Positions 52,867-61,917 of a stretch of DNA of 64,000 nt are shown here, one piece after another. The number at the start of each line of letters is the position of its first letter. The stretch's first letter is position 1. This DNA comes from Frigidibacter sp. (GTDB taxonomy: Bacteria > Pseudomonadota > Alphaproteobacteria > Rhodobacterales > Rhodobacteraceae). The stretch is taken from positions 62,001 through 126,000 of the forward strand of contig NZ_JAUYTT010000008.1 in NCBI RefSeq assembly GCF_030695035.1. The letters run 5' to 3'. The notes beneath the pieces were generated by a model. The model was not told the DNA's origin, searched no databases, and saw only the letters and a program-made list of their open reading frames with translations. Made by a program: the position numbers and the translations under genes.

Positions 52867-52919
52867 TTCGTTTTGGCTCAAATATCCTCGGGGGGCGCGG
52901 GGGGCAGAAGGCCCCCCGC
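52867..52919. terminator. Conserved AT-containing box plus strong hairpin after sufS
   Basis: TTCGTTTTGGCTCAAATAT begins at 52868. It is followed by a 9-bp perfect stem GCGGGGGGC/GCCCCCCGC (52897-52919) with an AGAAG loop, between the convergent sufS and EEP genes. No T run follows the stem on either strand, so it is not a textbook terminator. Similar sequences in other Rhodobacteraceae genomes are from my memory only. Confidence 0.45.
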
Positions 52920-52939
52920 CGCTGGCCACAAGCGCGCCC

Positions 52940-54046
52940 TCAGGACTTCTCATCCTCCCAGTCACTCCCCACCGCCTCGCGATCACTCGCGGCTTCCTTC
53001 GCCGCCATCTTGCGAACCTCGGCGAGGTCCTCTGCGCGGGCGTCCTCCGGCGTCTCGCCCGCCTCCACGGGCGCAAGCTGCAGACGGAACAGCATCGGGA
53101 AATGGTCCGAGCCGATATCCGGCAGGCGCCGCATCTCGACCAGCCGGAAGCGCGGGTCGTGGAACAGGTGGTCCAGCGGCCAGCGCAGGATGGGGGAGCG
53201 GGCATCGAAGCTGTTGTAGAAGCCGCGCCCGACGCGGGGGTCCAGCAGGCCCGAGAGCCTCTGGAAGCGCCGGGTGGTCAGCGACCAGGCGACATCGTTG
53301 AGATCGCCGGCGACGACGGAGGGCAGGGGGTCCTCCGAGGTCTCGATCCCGATCATCCCGATCTCGGCATCGCGGCCTTCGGTGTCCTGGCTCGGCACCG
53401 GGGGTTCGGGATGTACGACATAGAGGCGGAAGAGAGAGTCATTGCGCAGGCGGATGGTCGCGCGGATCGAGGGCACCTTGTCCACCAGCAGCTCGCGCAG
53501 TTCATGCTCGGCAATCGGCAGGCGCGACAACAGGGCCATGCCATAGCCGTTGTCGAGCGGGTGGATGATCCGGTGCGGGTAATCGGGGTGTAGTGCCGCC
53601 AGCGCCTCGGCCCAGTCCGCATCCCCCTCGATGGCCATGACGATGTCGGGCGCCTCCTCCTGCACAAGGGTGATCAGCCGGTCATAGGCGCGGTTCGACA
53701 GCTTCACATTGGCGGCCAGCAAGGACACCTGCGCCTGCGGGTCCTCATGCTCCGGCCGCAGCGACTGGCGGCGCCAGAGCGGGGTGAAGCGGATGACATG
53801 CGCGGCCTGGATCGCGGCGGCAAGCAGCATCACGGCGCCGAGGATCGCGCCCCAGGGCGGCGGCAGGAAGGCATAGAGCACGGGGGCGAGCGCGAGGGCC
53901 AGCCCGCAGATCTGCAGCCGCGGAAAGTCGCAGGACCGCACCGCCCCATGCGCGACGCGCAAGAAGGGCAGGAGGGTCATCAGCAGCAAAAGCGCGGCCA
54001 GCGCCCCCGCCAGCCCCAGACCGATCATCGAAATCGCTGTCATCAT
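52940..54046 (-). CDS. Membrane-anchored endonuclease/exonuclease/phosphatase-family protein
   Basis: A 368-residue protein. Three membrane helices (about 1-85) precede an EEP domain (about 105-330). Visible motifs are LLAANVKLSNRAYDRLI, VMAIEGDADW (metal-binding Glu), VVAGDLNDVAW (GDxND) and the terminal GSDHFPML (SDH). A charged Asp/Glu tail follows. Substrate may be a nucleic acid or phospholipid; unknown. It is convergent with sufS. Confidence 0.85.
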   Translation of the reverse strand: MMTAISMIGLGLAGALAALLLLMTLLPFLRVAHGAVRSCDFPRLQICGLALALAPVLYAFLPPPWGAILGAVMLLAAAIQAAHVIRFTPLWRRQSLRPEHEDPQAQVSLLAANVKLSNRAYDRLITLVQEEAPDIVMAIEGDADWAEALAALHPDYPHRIIHPLDNGYGMALLSRLPIAEHELRELLVDKVPSIRATIRLRNDSLFRLYVVHPEPPVPSQDTEGRDAEIGMIGIETSEDPLPSVVAGDLNDVAWSLTTRRFQRLSGLLDPRVGRGFYNSFDARSPILRWPLDHLFHDPRFRLVEMRRLPDIGSDHFPMLFRLQLAPVEAGETPEDARAEDLAEVRKMAAKEAASDREAVGSDWEDEKS

Positions 54047-54233
54047 GCCGTCCCGTCCCCTGTCAGTCCCTGTCCCCGTCCACAACCCCTCGGCTTTTGC
54101 CGGGTTCCAACGGCGGGTTCCAACGGTCAGGCCCCGCCACAGCGGGGGCAGCCAGAGTTGCACGGATTGCACCGATCCCATAGCCCCAAACCCCGCTTGC
54201 GAAGCGGCGCCGGCACGGCTATAGACGCCGCAG

Positions 54234-54310
<77 letters not shown>

Positions 54311-54399
54311 ATATTCTCATGATCCTGTCGATGTGGTGCCGAGGTTCCTCGAACCGTTGGCCTGTGCCGTGTGGCATGGCACAGCCGTTCGCCCCCGCC

Positions 54400-55473
54400 T
54401 CAACCCACCACCCCCCGCCGCGGTGACCACGGCAGTGCCCGGCCATACCCGAACCGCATTACCAGATCCGGCCGCATCCCGGGCTCGCCGATCAGCGCGG
54501 CCAGGTCGGGGCGCAGGGCGGGCACCTCGACCGGCTGGTTGAGGAAGGCGTGTTTGAGGCCAAGCGCGGTGGCGGTCAGGGCGAAGCGCTGGCAGGCGCG
54601 GCCCACGGCGACCCAATGGGCGGTGTCCTCGCGGTCGGCCACGAACACCGCGAAGCCGGCGGAGGTGGCGGTGTGGCGGGCGTATTTGTCATTCTCGGCG
54701 GCGGTGGTGAAGACCTGGTCGAATGCGAAGCGGCCAAGCGCGTCGGGCAGCACCGGATTGCCGCTGGCGGCGGCATAGAGCCCGTCGCCGGTCTCCATCG
54801 CGCTGCGGGGGGAGAAACGCAGCCAGTGCTTCAGCTCGGCGATGAAGGCGGGGTCGGCCATCTGGGCGGTGTTGCCGGCGATGATCAACTCGCCGATCTG
54901 GTCCATCTGGGGCCGGTCGGTGATGAGGATCAACCGCACGCCCGGCATCGCGCCGGCCTGCTGCAGTTGCGCCAGATCGGCGGCGGGGACCGGGCGCCCG
55001 TCATACTCGGCGCGGGTGGACTGGCGGGCGGGGATCGCGGCCAGCAGCGGGTCGGGCCGCGTGGGGCCGTCCGTGTAGCGATAGGTGAGGGCGCCAAGCG
55101 CCTCTGCCTCACCCGGCCGGCCGGTGGCGGTGGCGGCGATGGCCAGCGTCTCCATTGTGCAGCCGAGGCTGACCCAGAGGTGATGGTCATCGGGATCGAC
55201 CACCGGCGTCGCGCGGGTCAGGTCGGGATGCAGGGTGATCGCGCCCGGCGCGGCCTCGAACCGCCAGGGCTGAGTGTTGTGGCCGCTGGCGGCGAGGCTG
55301 GCGGTGCGCAGGAGGTCGGCCATCGGCGGGTTGTCTGCCAGCGGCGCGCGCAGGCGGGCGATGTAGCGGGCGTAGCTGCCCTGCGAGCCGGTGGCGGCGC
55401 GCCATCCGGCCGCGCCTGCCGCGCCAAGGGCGAGGGTGGCGGCGGCGCCGGTGAGAAGGTGGCGTCTGTTCAT
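54400..55473 (-). CDS. Tat-exported nitroreductase-like protein (Acg family)
   Basis: A 357-residue protein with a twin-arginine-type signal ([22 protein letters not shown]). A nitroreductase/FMN-like fold follows: [20 protein letters not shown], with a second region [26 protein letters not shown]. It resembles the Mycobacterium Acg/TM1586-like group, often thought to bind flavin. It lies 90 nt downstream of the sigma/anti-sigma pair on the same strand and may be part of that regulon. Confidence 0.78.
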   Translation of the reverse strand: MNRRHLLTGAAATLALGAAGAAGWRAATGSQGSYARYIARLRAPLADNPPMADLLRTASLAASGHNTQPWRFEAAPGAITLHPDLTRATPVVDPDDHHLWVSLGCTMETLAIAATATGRPGEAEALGALTYRYTDGPTRPDPLLAAIPARQSTRAEYDGRPVPAADLAQLQQAGAMPGVRLILITDRPQMDQIGELIIAGNTAQMADPAFIAELKHWLRFSPRSAMETGDGLYAAASGNPVLPDALGRFAFDQVFTTAAENDKYARHTATSAGFAVFVADREDTAHWVAVGRACQRFALTATALGLKHAFLNQPVEVPALRPDLAALIGEPGMRPDLVMRFGYGRALPWSPRRGVVG

Positions 55474-55562
55474 CTGCGGATCCTCTTTGCCCCTCCCTTT
55501 GCCCCCGCAGAGTCGCACCGGGCGCGCGGGTTGTCGTTGATCTCGGTCAGCCTGGGGGCCGG

Positions 55563-56192
55563 CTACCAGCGCAGCAGGCGCGGCCCCAGAAGCCGGCCGG
55601 CGGTGCCTGCGATGACGATGCCAAGGCCATACCAGCAGACATAGAACAGCGGGCTGTCCTCGGGGCAGTGCAGCGCGTAGAGCGCGGTGGCGGCGGCTCC
55701 GGCGAGGAGGCCGGCCAGCAGGCCGGTGCGGGCCGGGTAGGTGCTGGCGCCGCGGCGCAGGGCGAGCAGGCTGGCGGCGAGGGGCAGGACCGCCAGCGCC
55801 GGGATCGAGATCAGGCAGGCGAGGGCGGTGTTGCCGAGCCAGGCTTGCTCCCACGCGGCGGGCGGGGTGGTGGCGAGGCCGGTGGCGAGAAGCGCCAGTG
55901 CGGCGGCCCCCAGCAGGGCCAGCGGCGCGACGGACGGCCGCGCCTCGGGCCGGGCCGAGCGCAGGGCGAGGGTGAGGGCGGTGGCGGCCATCACCAGCGG
56001 CAGCGCCAGCTTGGCGGCCACGGCGGGCTGCATCAGCGCGGCGGCGAGGCCCGGGCGCAGGCCCCAGACGGTCAGCAAGGCAAGGCCGGCCAGCGCCAGC
56101 GCGGGCAGCAGCCAGCGCGCCAGACCCGCACCCATGCCCGGTTCGGCGGGCGTGTCGGCGGCAAGGGCGGCGATCAGCTGGTTGGTCTTCAT
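55563..56192 (-). CDS. nrsF: NrsF-like anti-sigma factor (DUF1109)
   Basis: A 209-residue membrane protein with six hydrophobic segments after a short cytosolic N-terminus. It has two cysteines flanking a periplasmic loop (ALHCPEDSPLFYVCWYG). In Caulobacter NrsF, paired cysteines let SigF be released on heavy-metal or oxidant stress. It overlaps the sigma gene by ATGA, as in the SigF-NrsF pair. Confidence 0.85.
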   Translation of the reverse strand: MKTNQLIAALAADTPAEPGMGAGLARWLLPALALAGLALLTVWGLRPGLAAALMQPAVAAKLALPLVMAATALTLALRSARPEARPSVAPLALLGAAALALLATGLATTPPAAWEQAWLGNTALACLISIPALAVLPLAASLLALRRGASTYPARTGLLAGLLAGAAATALYALHCPEDSPLFYVCWYGLGIVIAGTAGRLLGPRLLRW

Positions 56193-56728
56193 TCGAGGTG
56201 CCTTTCCCTGAGTGCGGCGAGCCGCTTGAAGGCGCGGTGCAGCACCACCCGCACCGCGCCTTCGGTCATCTCCAGCCGGCGGCTGGTCTCGGCGATCTCC
56301 TCGCCGTCGATCCCGATCGCCTTCACGATCTCGGCGGAGCGTGGATCGAGCCGGGATATCATCCGCAGCGCGTCGCCAGCTTCGGTCGGGTCCGGCCCCG
56401 GATCGGCCGGCAGCAGTTCGGCAAAGTCGCCGATGGGCAGGTCCACCCGCCGGCCACGGGCGCGGAAGGCGTCGATCACCTTGTGCCGCGCGATGGCATA
56501 GAGCCAGGGGCGCAGCGGCGCGTCGCTGCGCCATGTATGGCGCTTCAGATGGATCGCCAGCAGCACCTCTTGCACGATATCCTCGCAGCCCTCCGGCCCC
56601 AGGCTGCCGCCCCGCGCCCGCACCAGTCCGCGCAACATGGGGGTGATGGCGTGCAGGAAACGGCCATAGGCGCGGGCGTCGCCCGCATTGGCGGCCCGCA
56701 GCAAAGCCGCCCACTCAGCCTCTGTCAT
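56189..56728 (-). CDS. sigF: ECF sigma factor, SigF-like
   Basis: A 179-residue ECF sigma. Region 2 is [41 protein letters not shown] with [19 protein letters not shown] (about 27-90). Region 4 is [52 protein letters not shown] choice is open: ATG 56728 has AGGA 5 nt upstream, ATG 56734 has none. It is paired with an NrsF-like anti-sigma and divergent from a bufferin operon. The name follows that context. Confidence 0.88.
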   Translation of the reverse strand: MTEAEWAALLRAANAGDARAYGRFLHAITPMLRGLVRARGGSLGPEGCEDIVQEVLLAIHLKRHTWRSDAPLRPWLYAIARHKVIDAFRARGRRVDLPIGDFAELLPADPGPDPTEAGDALRMISRLDPRSAEIVKAIGIDGEEIAETSRRLEMTEGAVRVVLHRAFKRLAALRERHLE

Positions 56729-56742
56729 CTGCATCCTGCCTG

Positions 56743-56772
56743 CCAGTTCGGGGCGCGGGGGCGCTTTGTTAC
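56743..56772 (-). promoter_or_regulatory. ECF promoter of the sigma factor operon
   Basis: On the minus strand GTAACAAAGC (56763-56772) stands 12 nt upstream of CGAACTGG (56743-56750). The same pair precedes bufA. The transcription start would be near the sigma start codon, implying a very short leader and autoactivation. Confidence 0.75.
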
Positions 56773-56830
56773 AGCCGTGGCCACGGTATTGCGGGAATTG
56801 TGGGATTGCCAACACGGATGCGTGAGCGGC

Positions 56831-56859
56831 GTAACAAAGCTTTCGCCCGGCCCGACTGG
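56831..56859 (+). promoter_or_regulatory. ECF promoter of the bufferin operon
   Basis: GTAACAAAGC (56831-56840), then 12 nt, then CGACTGG (56853-56859). The -35 decamer is identical to the one before the sigma gene and the spacing is the same, so the SigF-like factor probably drives both operons. bufA starts 61 nt later. Confidence 0.8.
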
Positions 56860-56919
56860 TGTTGCGGGAACCGGCTGACGGGGCCTGAGCAACGCAACAT
56901 TCCTGAGGAGACACCGAGA

Positions 56920-57192
56920 ATGACCCATATGTCCAACACGCTGACCCTGGCCGCCTCGCTGGCGACGGCGCTGACCCTTGCCGCCGGCACCGCGCAGGCG
57001 GCCGAGATGGAGAAATGCTACGGCGTGGCGCTGGCCGGCCAGAACGACTGCGCCGCGGGCCCCGGCACCACCTGCGCCGGCACCTCGACGATGGACTATC
57101 AGGGCAACGCCTGGAAGCTGGTCCCGGCCGGCACCTGCGTGACGATGGAAACCCCGAAGGGCATGGGCTCGCTGGAGCCGATGGCGATGTGA
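56920..57192 (+). CDS. bufA1: Bufferin precursor BufA1 (DUF2282)
   Basis: A 90-residue exported peptide. Signal peptide [27 protein letters not shown] precedes a core with exactly four cysteines, Cys33, Cys44, Cys52 and Cys73, at the DUF2282 pattern. Known bufferins are modified by BufB/BufC, converting cysteines to thiooxazoles that bind copper. GAGGAG lies 9 nt before ATG 56920. It is followed by bufB and bufC. Confidence 0.9.
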   Translation: MTHMSNTLTLAASLATALTLAAGTAQAAEMEKCYGVALAGQNDCAAGPGTTCAGTSTMDYQGNAWKLVPAGTCVTMETPKGMGSLEPMAM

Positions 57193-57260
57193 GGCGCGGG
57201 GGGCGGGATATCCCCGCCCCCGACTTTCCGATGGCCCCAATTTTCCGAAGGGAGAGAAAG

Positions 57261-58118
57261 ATGAGTGTCAGGCATCTGCCCGCCGCGCCGGGGCTGGGGT
57301 TCAAGCCCGAGCATTTCGCGGCGATCCGAAGCACGAGGCCCGACCTTGGCTTCTTCGAGGTTCATGCCGAGAATTACATGGGCGCGGGCGGCGTGCCCCA
57401 TGCGCAGCTGCGCGCGCTGCGGGAGGAGTATGCGCTGTCCCTGCACGGGGTCGGGCTGTCCATCGGCGGGGCGGGGCGGCTGGATGCCGAGCATCTGGCC
57501 CGGCTGAAGCGGCTCTGCGCGATCTACGAGCCCGAGAGCTTTTCCGAGCATCTGGCCTGGTCGAGCCATGGCGGCGACTATCTGAACGACCTGCTGCCGC
57601 TGCCCTATACGCCCGAGACGCTGGGGATCGTCTGTGACCATATCGACGAGGTGCAGGCGGTGCTGGGGCGGCGGATGCTGCTGGAGAACCCCTCGACCTA
57701 TGTGCTTTTTGCGCAATCGACGCTGTCGGAAACCGACTTCCTGGCCGAGGTGGCGCGCCGCACCGGCTGCGGGTTGCTGCTGGATGTGAACAATGTCTTC
57801 GTCAGCGCCACCAACCATCGCGCCGATCCGCGCGCCTATCTGGCCGCGTTTCCGCTGGCGGCGGTGGGCGAGCTGCATCTGGGCGGCCATGCCGAAGAGG
57901 CGCTGCCCTCGGGCCCGCTGCTGATCGACGCCCATGGCGCGCCCGTCGCGGACCCGGTCTGGACGCTGTATGCCGAGGTGCTGGCGCGGACCGGGCCGCT
58001 GCCAACGCTGATCGAGTGGGACAATGATGTGCCGGAGCTTCCGGTGCTGATGGAGGAAGCCGCGCAGGCGGGCGCTTTGCTGGACGGAGCGGAGGTACGC
58101 CATGCTCGCGCCGGGTGA
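57261..58118 (+). CDS. bufB: Bufferin-modifying oxidative enzyme BufB (MNIO/DUF692)
   Basis: A 285-residue TIM-barrel multinuclear iron enzyme. Family features are [45 protein letters not shown] and [16 protein letters not shown], which supply the His/Asp/Glu iron ligands. It oxidises cysteines in the BufA precursor. Start ATG 57261 follows GGGAGAGA. It overlaps bufC by 17 nt. Confidence 0.93.
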   Translation: MSVRHLPAAPGLGFKPEHFAAIRSTRPDLGFFEVHAENYMGAGGVPHAQLRALREEYALSLHGVGLSIGGAGRLDAEHLARLKRLCAIYEPESFSEHLAWSSHGGDYLNDLLPLPYTPETLGIVCDHIDEVQAVLGRRMLLENPSTYVLFAQSTLSETDFLAEVARRTGCGLLLDVNNVFVSATNHRADPRAYLAAFPLAAVGELHLGGHAEEALPSGPLLIDAHGAPVADPVWTLYAEVLARTGPLPTLIEWDNDVPELPVLMEEAAQAGALLDGAEVRHARAG

Positions 58119-58869
58119 GGGGCATGACGGGTTCGTCGCAGCGTTCCGGGCGGCGCTGGCGGGCGGCGCGCTGCCCGATGGCGTGACGGCGGTCGGGGAG
58201 GCGGAGCAGCGCTTTGCCGTCTATCGCAACAATGTGGCGCATAGCCTGACCGAGGCTTTGGCCCGGCGCTTCCCGGTGGTGGCGCGGCTGGTAGGGGAGG
58301 AGTTCTTCCGGGCGATGGCGCGGGTGTTCCTTGCGCAGCACCCGCCCGCCTCGCCGGTGCTGCTGGACTGGGGCGCGGCGTTTCCGGGATTTCTGGAGGG
58401 CTTTCCGCCGGTTGCAGGGCTACCCTATCTGCCCGATGTGGCGCAGATCGAGCGGGCGCGGGGGCTGGCCTATCACGCGGTGGATGCGCTGCCGGTGAGG
58501 CCGGCGGCGGTGGCGGGGGCCCGCAGTCCCGAGGTGTTGCGGCTGGTGCTGCATCCCTCGGTGTCGCTGATTGCCGCGGCTTGGCCGGTGGTGAGCATCT
58601 GGGCGGCGAACCAGCCCGGCGCGGACTTGGGCTCGATGCGGGCGCAGGGGCCCGAGGTGGCGCTGATCCTGCGCGATAGGGCGCTGGAGGTGCCGGTGCG
58701 GGCGCTGCCGCCCGGCGATGCGGCGCTGGTGGCGGCGCTGCTGGAGGGGCAGACGCTTGGCCTTGCCGCGGCGCGGGCGCAGGTTGCCGAGCCGGGGCAT
58801 GATCCTGCGGCGGTGCTGGGATATCTGATGGGGGCGGGCGCCATCATCGGGGTGGAGGAGGCGGCATGA
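58102..58869 (+). CDS. bufC: Bufferin partner protein BufC (DUF2063)
   Basis: A 255-residue protein with the DUF2063 N-terminal domain ([47 protein letters not shown], about 36-82). It is thought to deliver the precursor peptide to the MNIO enzyme. It is coupled to bufB and overlaps doxX by 4 nt. Confidence 0.9.
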   Translation: MLAPGEGHDGFVAAFRAALAGGALPDGVTAVGEAEQRFAVYRNNVAHSLTEALARRFPVVARLVGEEFFRAMARVFLAQHPPASPVLLDWGAAFPGFLEGFPPVAGLPYLPDVAQIERARGLAYHAVDALPVRPAAVAGARSPEVLRLVLHPSVSLIAAAWPVVSIWAANQPGADLGSMRAQGPEVALILRDRALEVPVRALPPGDAALVAALLEGQTLGLAAARAQVAEPGHDPAAVLGYLMGAGAIIGVEEAA

Positions 58870-59306
58870 CAGGGGTGGTTTCGCGCATCGCGCGGCTGAA
58901 TGCGCTTGGGGGCCGGATCGGCTGGGCCCTGCCGGCGCTGGCGCTGCGGGTGTTTCCGGCGGCGGTGTTCTTTGCCTCGGGCCGGACCAAGGTGGAGGGG
59001 CTGATGATCAAGCCTTCGACCTATTTCCTCTTTGAGCACGAATACGCCCTGCCGCTGATCCCGCCGCATCTGGCGGCGGTGGGGGCGGTGCTGGCCGAGC
59101 ATCTGCTGCCGGTGCTGCTGGTGCTGGGGCTGATGACCCGCGGCGCGGCGCTGGGGCTGCTGGCGGTGACGGGGATCATTCAGGTTTTCGTCTATCCCGG
59201 GGCCTGGGCAACGCATGGCCTTTGGGCTGCCTGCCTGCTGGCGCTGATCGCAAAGGGGCCGGGGGCGCTGTCGATGGATGCACTACTGCGGCTGGACAAG
59301 CGATAA
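58866..59306 (+). CDS. DoxX-family membrane protein
   Basis: A 146-residue protein with four membrane helices. DoxX features are [20 protein letters not shown] and [19 protein letters not shown]. It is the last gene of the buf operon; DoxX is a frequent bufferin-operon partner, possibly supplying a redox function. A hairpin follows its stop. Confidence 0.87.
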   Translation: MTGVVSRIARLNALGGRIGWALPALALRVFPAAVFFASGRTKVEGLMIKPSTYFLFEHEYALPLIPPHLAAVGAVLAEHLLPVLLVLGLMTRGAALGLLAVTGIIQVFVYPGAWATHGLWAACLLALIAKGPGALSMDALLRLDKR

Positions 59307-59314
59307 ATGCAGAT

Positions 59315-59344
59315 CGGGCCGCAGAGCAATCTGCGACCCGTTCT
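59315..59344 (+). terminator. Probable terminator of the buf operon
   Basis: Stem CGGGCCGCAGA (59315-59325) with TCTGCGACCCG (59330-59340), one mismatch, GCAA loop, followed by TTCTT. It starts 8 nt after the doxX stop. Confidence 0.65.
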
Positions 59345-59434
59345 TGCCGGGCCCGGCCGATGTGGGGGTACAAGGGCCGAGTGATCCGGCAAGGCTTTAC
59401 CGCGCGGACCTTGGCCAGCGCGGAAGAACGGCCG

Positions 59435-59608
59435 TCAGACCGGCGGCTGGCCGCGCAGGGCGCGGGCGATCATCGCCACCACGAACAGCACGATGAAGAC
59501 GAAGAACAGGATCTTGGCGATCCCGACCGAGGCGCCGGCAATGCCGCCAAAGCCAAGCGCACCAGCGATCAGCGCGACGACGAGGAATGTGAGAGCCCAG
59601 CCAAGCAT
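59435..59608 (-). CDS. DUF1328 small membrane protein
   Basis: A 57-residue protein, [25 protein letters not shown]..., with two membrane helices, matching the DUF1328 (YtjA) family that is common in stress regulons. AAGGAG lies 7 nt before ATG 59608. It has an EcfG-type promoter upstream. Confidence 0.88.
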   Translation of the reverse strand: MLGWALTFLVVALIAGALGFGGIAGASVGIAKILFFVFIVLFVVAMIARALRGQPPV

Positions 59609-59680
59609 AGTGCAACTCCTTCTGAGAGGTCGTTAGAGACTGCTCCGGCACGGCCAACCCGGTCGCGCCTCTGGCATATA

Positions 59681-59705
59681 AACGCTGCTGCCCCCCGCCG
59701 GTTCC
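59681..59705 (-). promoter_or_regulatory. EcfG-type general stress promoter of the DUF1328 gene
   Basis: On the minus strand GGAAC (59701-59705) is 16 nt from CGTT (59681-59684), the EcfG consensus GGAAC-N16/17-CGTT. The start codon lies 72 nt downstream. Confidence 0.8.
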
Positions 59706-59937
59706 GCAGATCGTGAACGATGTGGGCGGCGCCGAGACGGGTATTCGCGGCCTGCGCGGCTGTCACTTACCGAGGTTAGCTTGCGGCGCTGCGCGGTCCC
59801 CCCTGGCCCGAAGCGGCCGGTTTCAGCCGAAACCCTGCGTTCTCGGCGGATCGGCGCTGCACGTTTCCGGCATCTGGCGCGGCGCTGCGGCGTGGGGGAT
59901 TTCCGCGGACATTTTGTTGCGCCATAGTCTGAAGGCG

Positions 59938-59963
59938 GGAACCATTGTCCTGCGACATGCGTC
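59938..59963 (+). promoter_or_regulatory. Possible EcfG-like promoter facing the receiver-domain gene
   Basis: GGAAC (59938-59942), 17 nt, CGTC (59960-59963). One base off the EcfG -10 consensus. It lies about 155 nt before the gene at 60118. Confidence 0.45.
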
Positions 59964-60117
59964 ATTCAGAAATCGATGCTGACTGCGACCCGGCCGATCT
60001 GGCCGCCTGAACTGCGTGAAAGGCAACGCCTTCCCGACCCGACTGCCCGCTTCCGACCCGTTAACTTAACCGCCTGCCCGTGACCCCCCGTATCTAGATC
60101 TAGAATGGACACCGCCC

Positions 60118-60525
60118 TTGGCCTGGACCCCTCCTGACCTGCGCATCCTCTACCTCGAAGACGAGGCGATCATCGCGATGGAGACATCGCAGGTGCTGCG
60201 CGACCTTGGCTTTGAGCAGATCGCCGCAGCCGCGTCGCTGGCCGGTGCCGAGAAGGCGATGGCCGAGGGAATGCCGGACCTGGCGCTGCTGGATGTGAGC
60301 ATCGGGCGCTCGGGCCTGTCCTCGCTCGATCTGGCGCGCAAGCTGCTGGAGGCGGGGGTGCCGGTGGTTTTGGCGACCGGCCACATGGCGATGGACCTGA
60401 AGGCCGATCCGCGGGCGAGCGTGCTGGAAAAGCCGTTCAGCCCCGATGATCTGGAAGCGGCGCTGCGGCAGGCCGTGGCCTCGCGCAGAGGTGGCGGCGT
60501 GCAAGGGCCCGTCGCCGCGGCGTAA
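60118..60525 (+). CDS. Single-domain response regulator
   Basis: A 135-residue receiver-domain protein. It has RILYLEDEAIIAME with acidic residues, LLDVSIG with the phosphoacceptor Asp, and SVLEKPFSPDDL with the conserved Lys. No output domain follows. It starts with TTG 60118: the frame has a stop upstream and no ATG or GTG, and GGA is 8 nt before. Its partner kinase is not adjacent; the HWE kinase at 40560 is a candidate by type only. Confidence 0.82.
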   Translation: MAWTPPDLRILYLEDEAIIAMETSQVLRDLGFEQIAAAASLAGAEKAMAEGMPDLALLDVSIGRSGLSSLDLARKLLEAGVPVVLATGHMAMDLKADPRASVLEKPFSPDDLEAALRQAVASRRGGGVQGPVAAA

Positions 60526-60540
60526 CCGCGCGCAGATGGA

Positions 60541-60816
60541 TCACGCGGTCAGGCGCCGCCGGTTTTCATCCACGGCGTCGCGGTAAAGCGCGACCGTCGC
60601 CATCATCACAGAATCGGGGCTGGTGCCCGTTGCCAGCGACATCGCCCCATGCTGCCAGGCATGGGCGGCCAGCGCGACCTTTTCGCCCACCATCCGCACC
60701 GCCTCATCCTGCGAGCCGGCATCGCCCCGCGCCATCATCGTCAGGCGCTGTTCGATCACCACCTGCGATTCGAAGGCCAGAAGCGCGCTTTGTAGAATGA
60801 AGGGCAGGAAAAACAT
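60541..60816 (-). CDS. Small hypothetical protein, 91 residues
   Basis: A short helical protein (MFFLPFILQSALLAFESQVVIEQRLTMMARG...), with a hydrophobic first 15 residues and a basic tail. It may be peripheral to the membrane or a phasin-like helical protein. I do not recognise it. GAGGT lies 6-7 nt before ATG 60816. Its stop lies 15 nt from the convergent receiver gene's stop. Confidence 0.65.
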   Translation of the reverse strand: MFFLPFILQSALLAFESQVVIEQRLTMMARGDAGSQDEAVRMVGEKVALAAHAWQHGAMSLATGTSPDSVMMATVALYRDAVDENRRRLTA

Positions 60817-61060
60817 GGATCGACCTCATGACGGGCCGGGGACGGCCCTGAGACCTGCCTAACGCGGCTCGGGGATATTCGCTATCTCCCTTTGGCGTCA
60901 AAATGCTGCAGTGCAGAAACTGGCGCGTTAAGCGACCTTTCCGCCACAGACGCGGGCTGCAACGGCGCTGCTTTGTGCAAAGCCTGCCGCGGGCCCGCTC
61001 TTTCACAAGTGCGCCCTTCGTCCTATCTGCTATAATCAGGAAAAACCCGGAGGACGCGCG

Positions 61061-61867
61061 ATGGCTGAAACCAGAGCGAAACTGGCCCAGATCGACCCGG
61101 TCTGGAGCCGCATCTGCGAAGAGGCCGAGGCCGCCGTGAAGAATGAGCCGCTTCTGGGCGGGCTGATCCATTCGGGGTTGCTGCACCATGCCACGCTGGA
61201 GCGGGCGCTGGCCTTCCGGTTCTCGCTGAAGCTGGCCTCGGGCGAGATGAGCGAGCAGATCCTGCGCGAGATCGCCGATGCGGCGCTGGTCGATGCGCCC
61301 GAAATCGGCCGCGCCGCCCGCGCCGATATTGTGGCGGTGCATGACCGCGACCCGGCCTGCCACCGCTTCTTGCAGCCGGTGCTGTTCTTCAAGGGCTATC
61401 AGGCGATCCAGGCCTACCGGATCGGCCATTGGCTGTGGCAGCAGGGCCGCCGCGATCTGGCCTATTTCGTGCAGATGCGGGTGTCGGAAGTGTTCGGCGT
61501 CGATATCCACCCCGGCGCGCGGATCGGGCAGGGGATCATGATCGACCATGCCCATTCCATCGTGATCGGCGAAACCGCGGTGGTGGGCGACAATGTCTCT
61601 ATGCTGCATTCGGTGACGCTGGGGGGCACCGGCAAGGAAGATGGCGATCGCCACCCGAAGATCGGCGACGGGGTGCTGATCGGCGCGGGGGCCAAGGTGC
61701 TGGGGAATATCACGGTGGGGCGCTGCTCGCGGATCGCCGCAGGCTCGGTGGTGCTGACCGATGTGCCGCCCTGCACCACGATGGCCGGGGTTCCGGCGCG
61801 GGTGGTGGGCGAGGCGGGCTGCCCGCAACCGGCGATCCAGATGGACCATCTGGTGGTGGGCGGCTAG
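61061..61867 (+). CDS. cysE: Serine O-acetyltransferase
   Basis: A 268-residue enzyme that makes O-acetylserine, the cysteine precursor. An alpha-helical N-terminal SATase domain (about 1-140) precedes a hexapeptide-repeat left-handed beta-helix (DIHPGARIGQGIMIDHAHSIVIGETAVVGDNVSMLHSVTLGGTG). Catalytic His in DHAHS and the C-terminal feedback tail are in place. CGGAGGA is 6 nt before ATG 61061. Confidence 0.95.
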   Translation: MAETRAKLAQIDPVWSRICEEAEAAVKNEPLLGGLIHSGLLHHATLERALAFRFSLKLASGEMSEQILREIADAALVDAPEIGRAARADIVAVHDRDPACHRFLQPVLFFKGYQAIQAYRIGHWLWQQGRRDLAYFVQMRVSEVFGVDIHPGARIGQGIMIDHAHSIVIGETAVVGDNVSMLHSVTLGGTGKEDGDRHPKIGDGVLIGAGAKVLGNITVGRCSRIAAGSVVLTDVPPCTTMAGVPARVVGEAGCPQPAIQMDHLVVGG

Positions 61868-61917
61868 ACAGGGGGCGGGTCCGCCCGGACCCCGCACATC
61901 ACGCACAGGCTGACCTC

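Larger units (their letters stand above)
59609..60117. other. Intergenic region with two divergent EcfG-like promoters
   Basis: No gene is supported in these 509 bases between DUF1328 and the receiver-domain gene. It holds the EcfG-type promoter of DUF1328, a weaker EcfG-like pair facing right, and the palindrome TCTAGATCTAGA at 60093-60104. Short open frames between have no ribosome sites. An unannotated small RNA cannot be excluded. Confidence 0.5.

Noticed and set aside
59713-59982. Open frame between DUF1328 and the receiver gene
   Set aside because: No ribosome site, no known family and it overlaps the candidate EcfG promoter.
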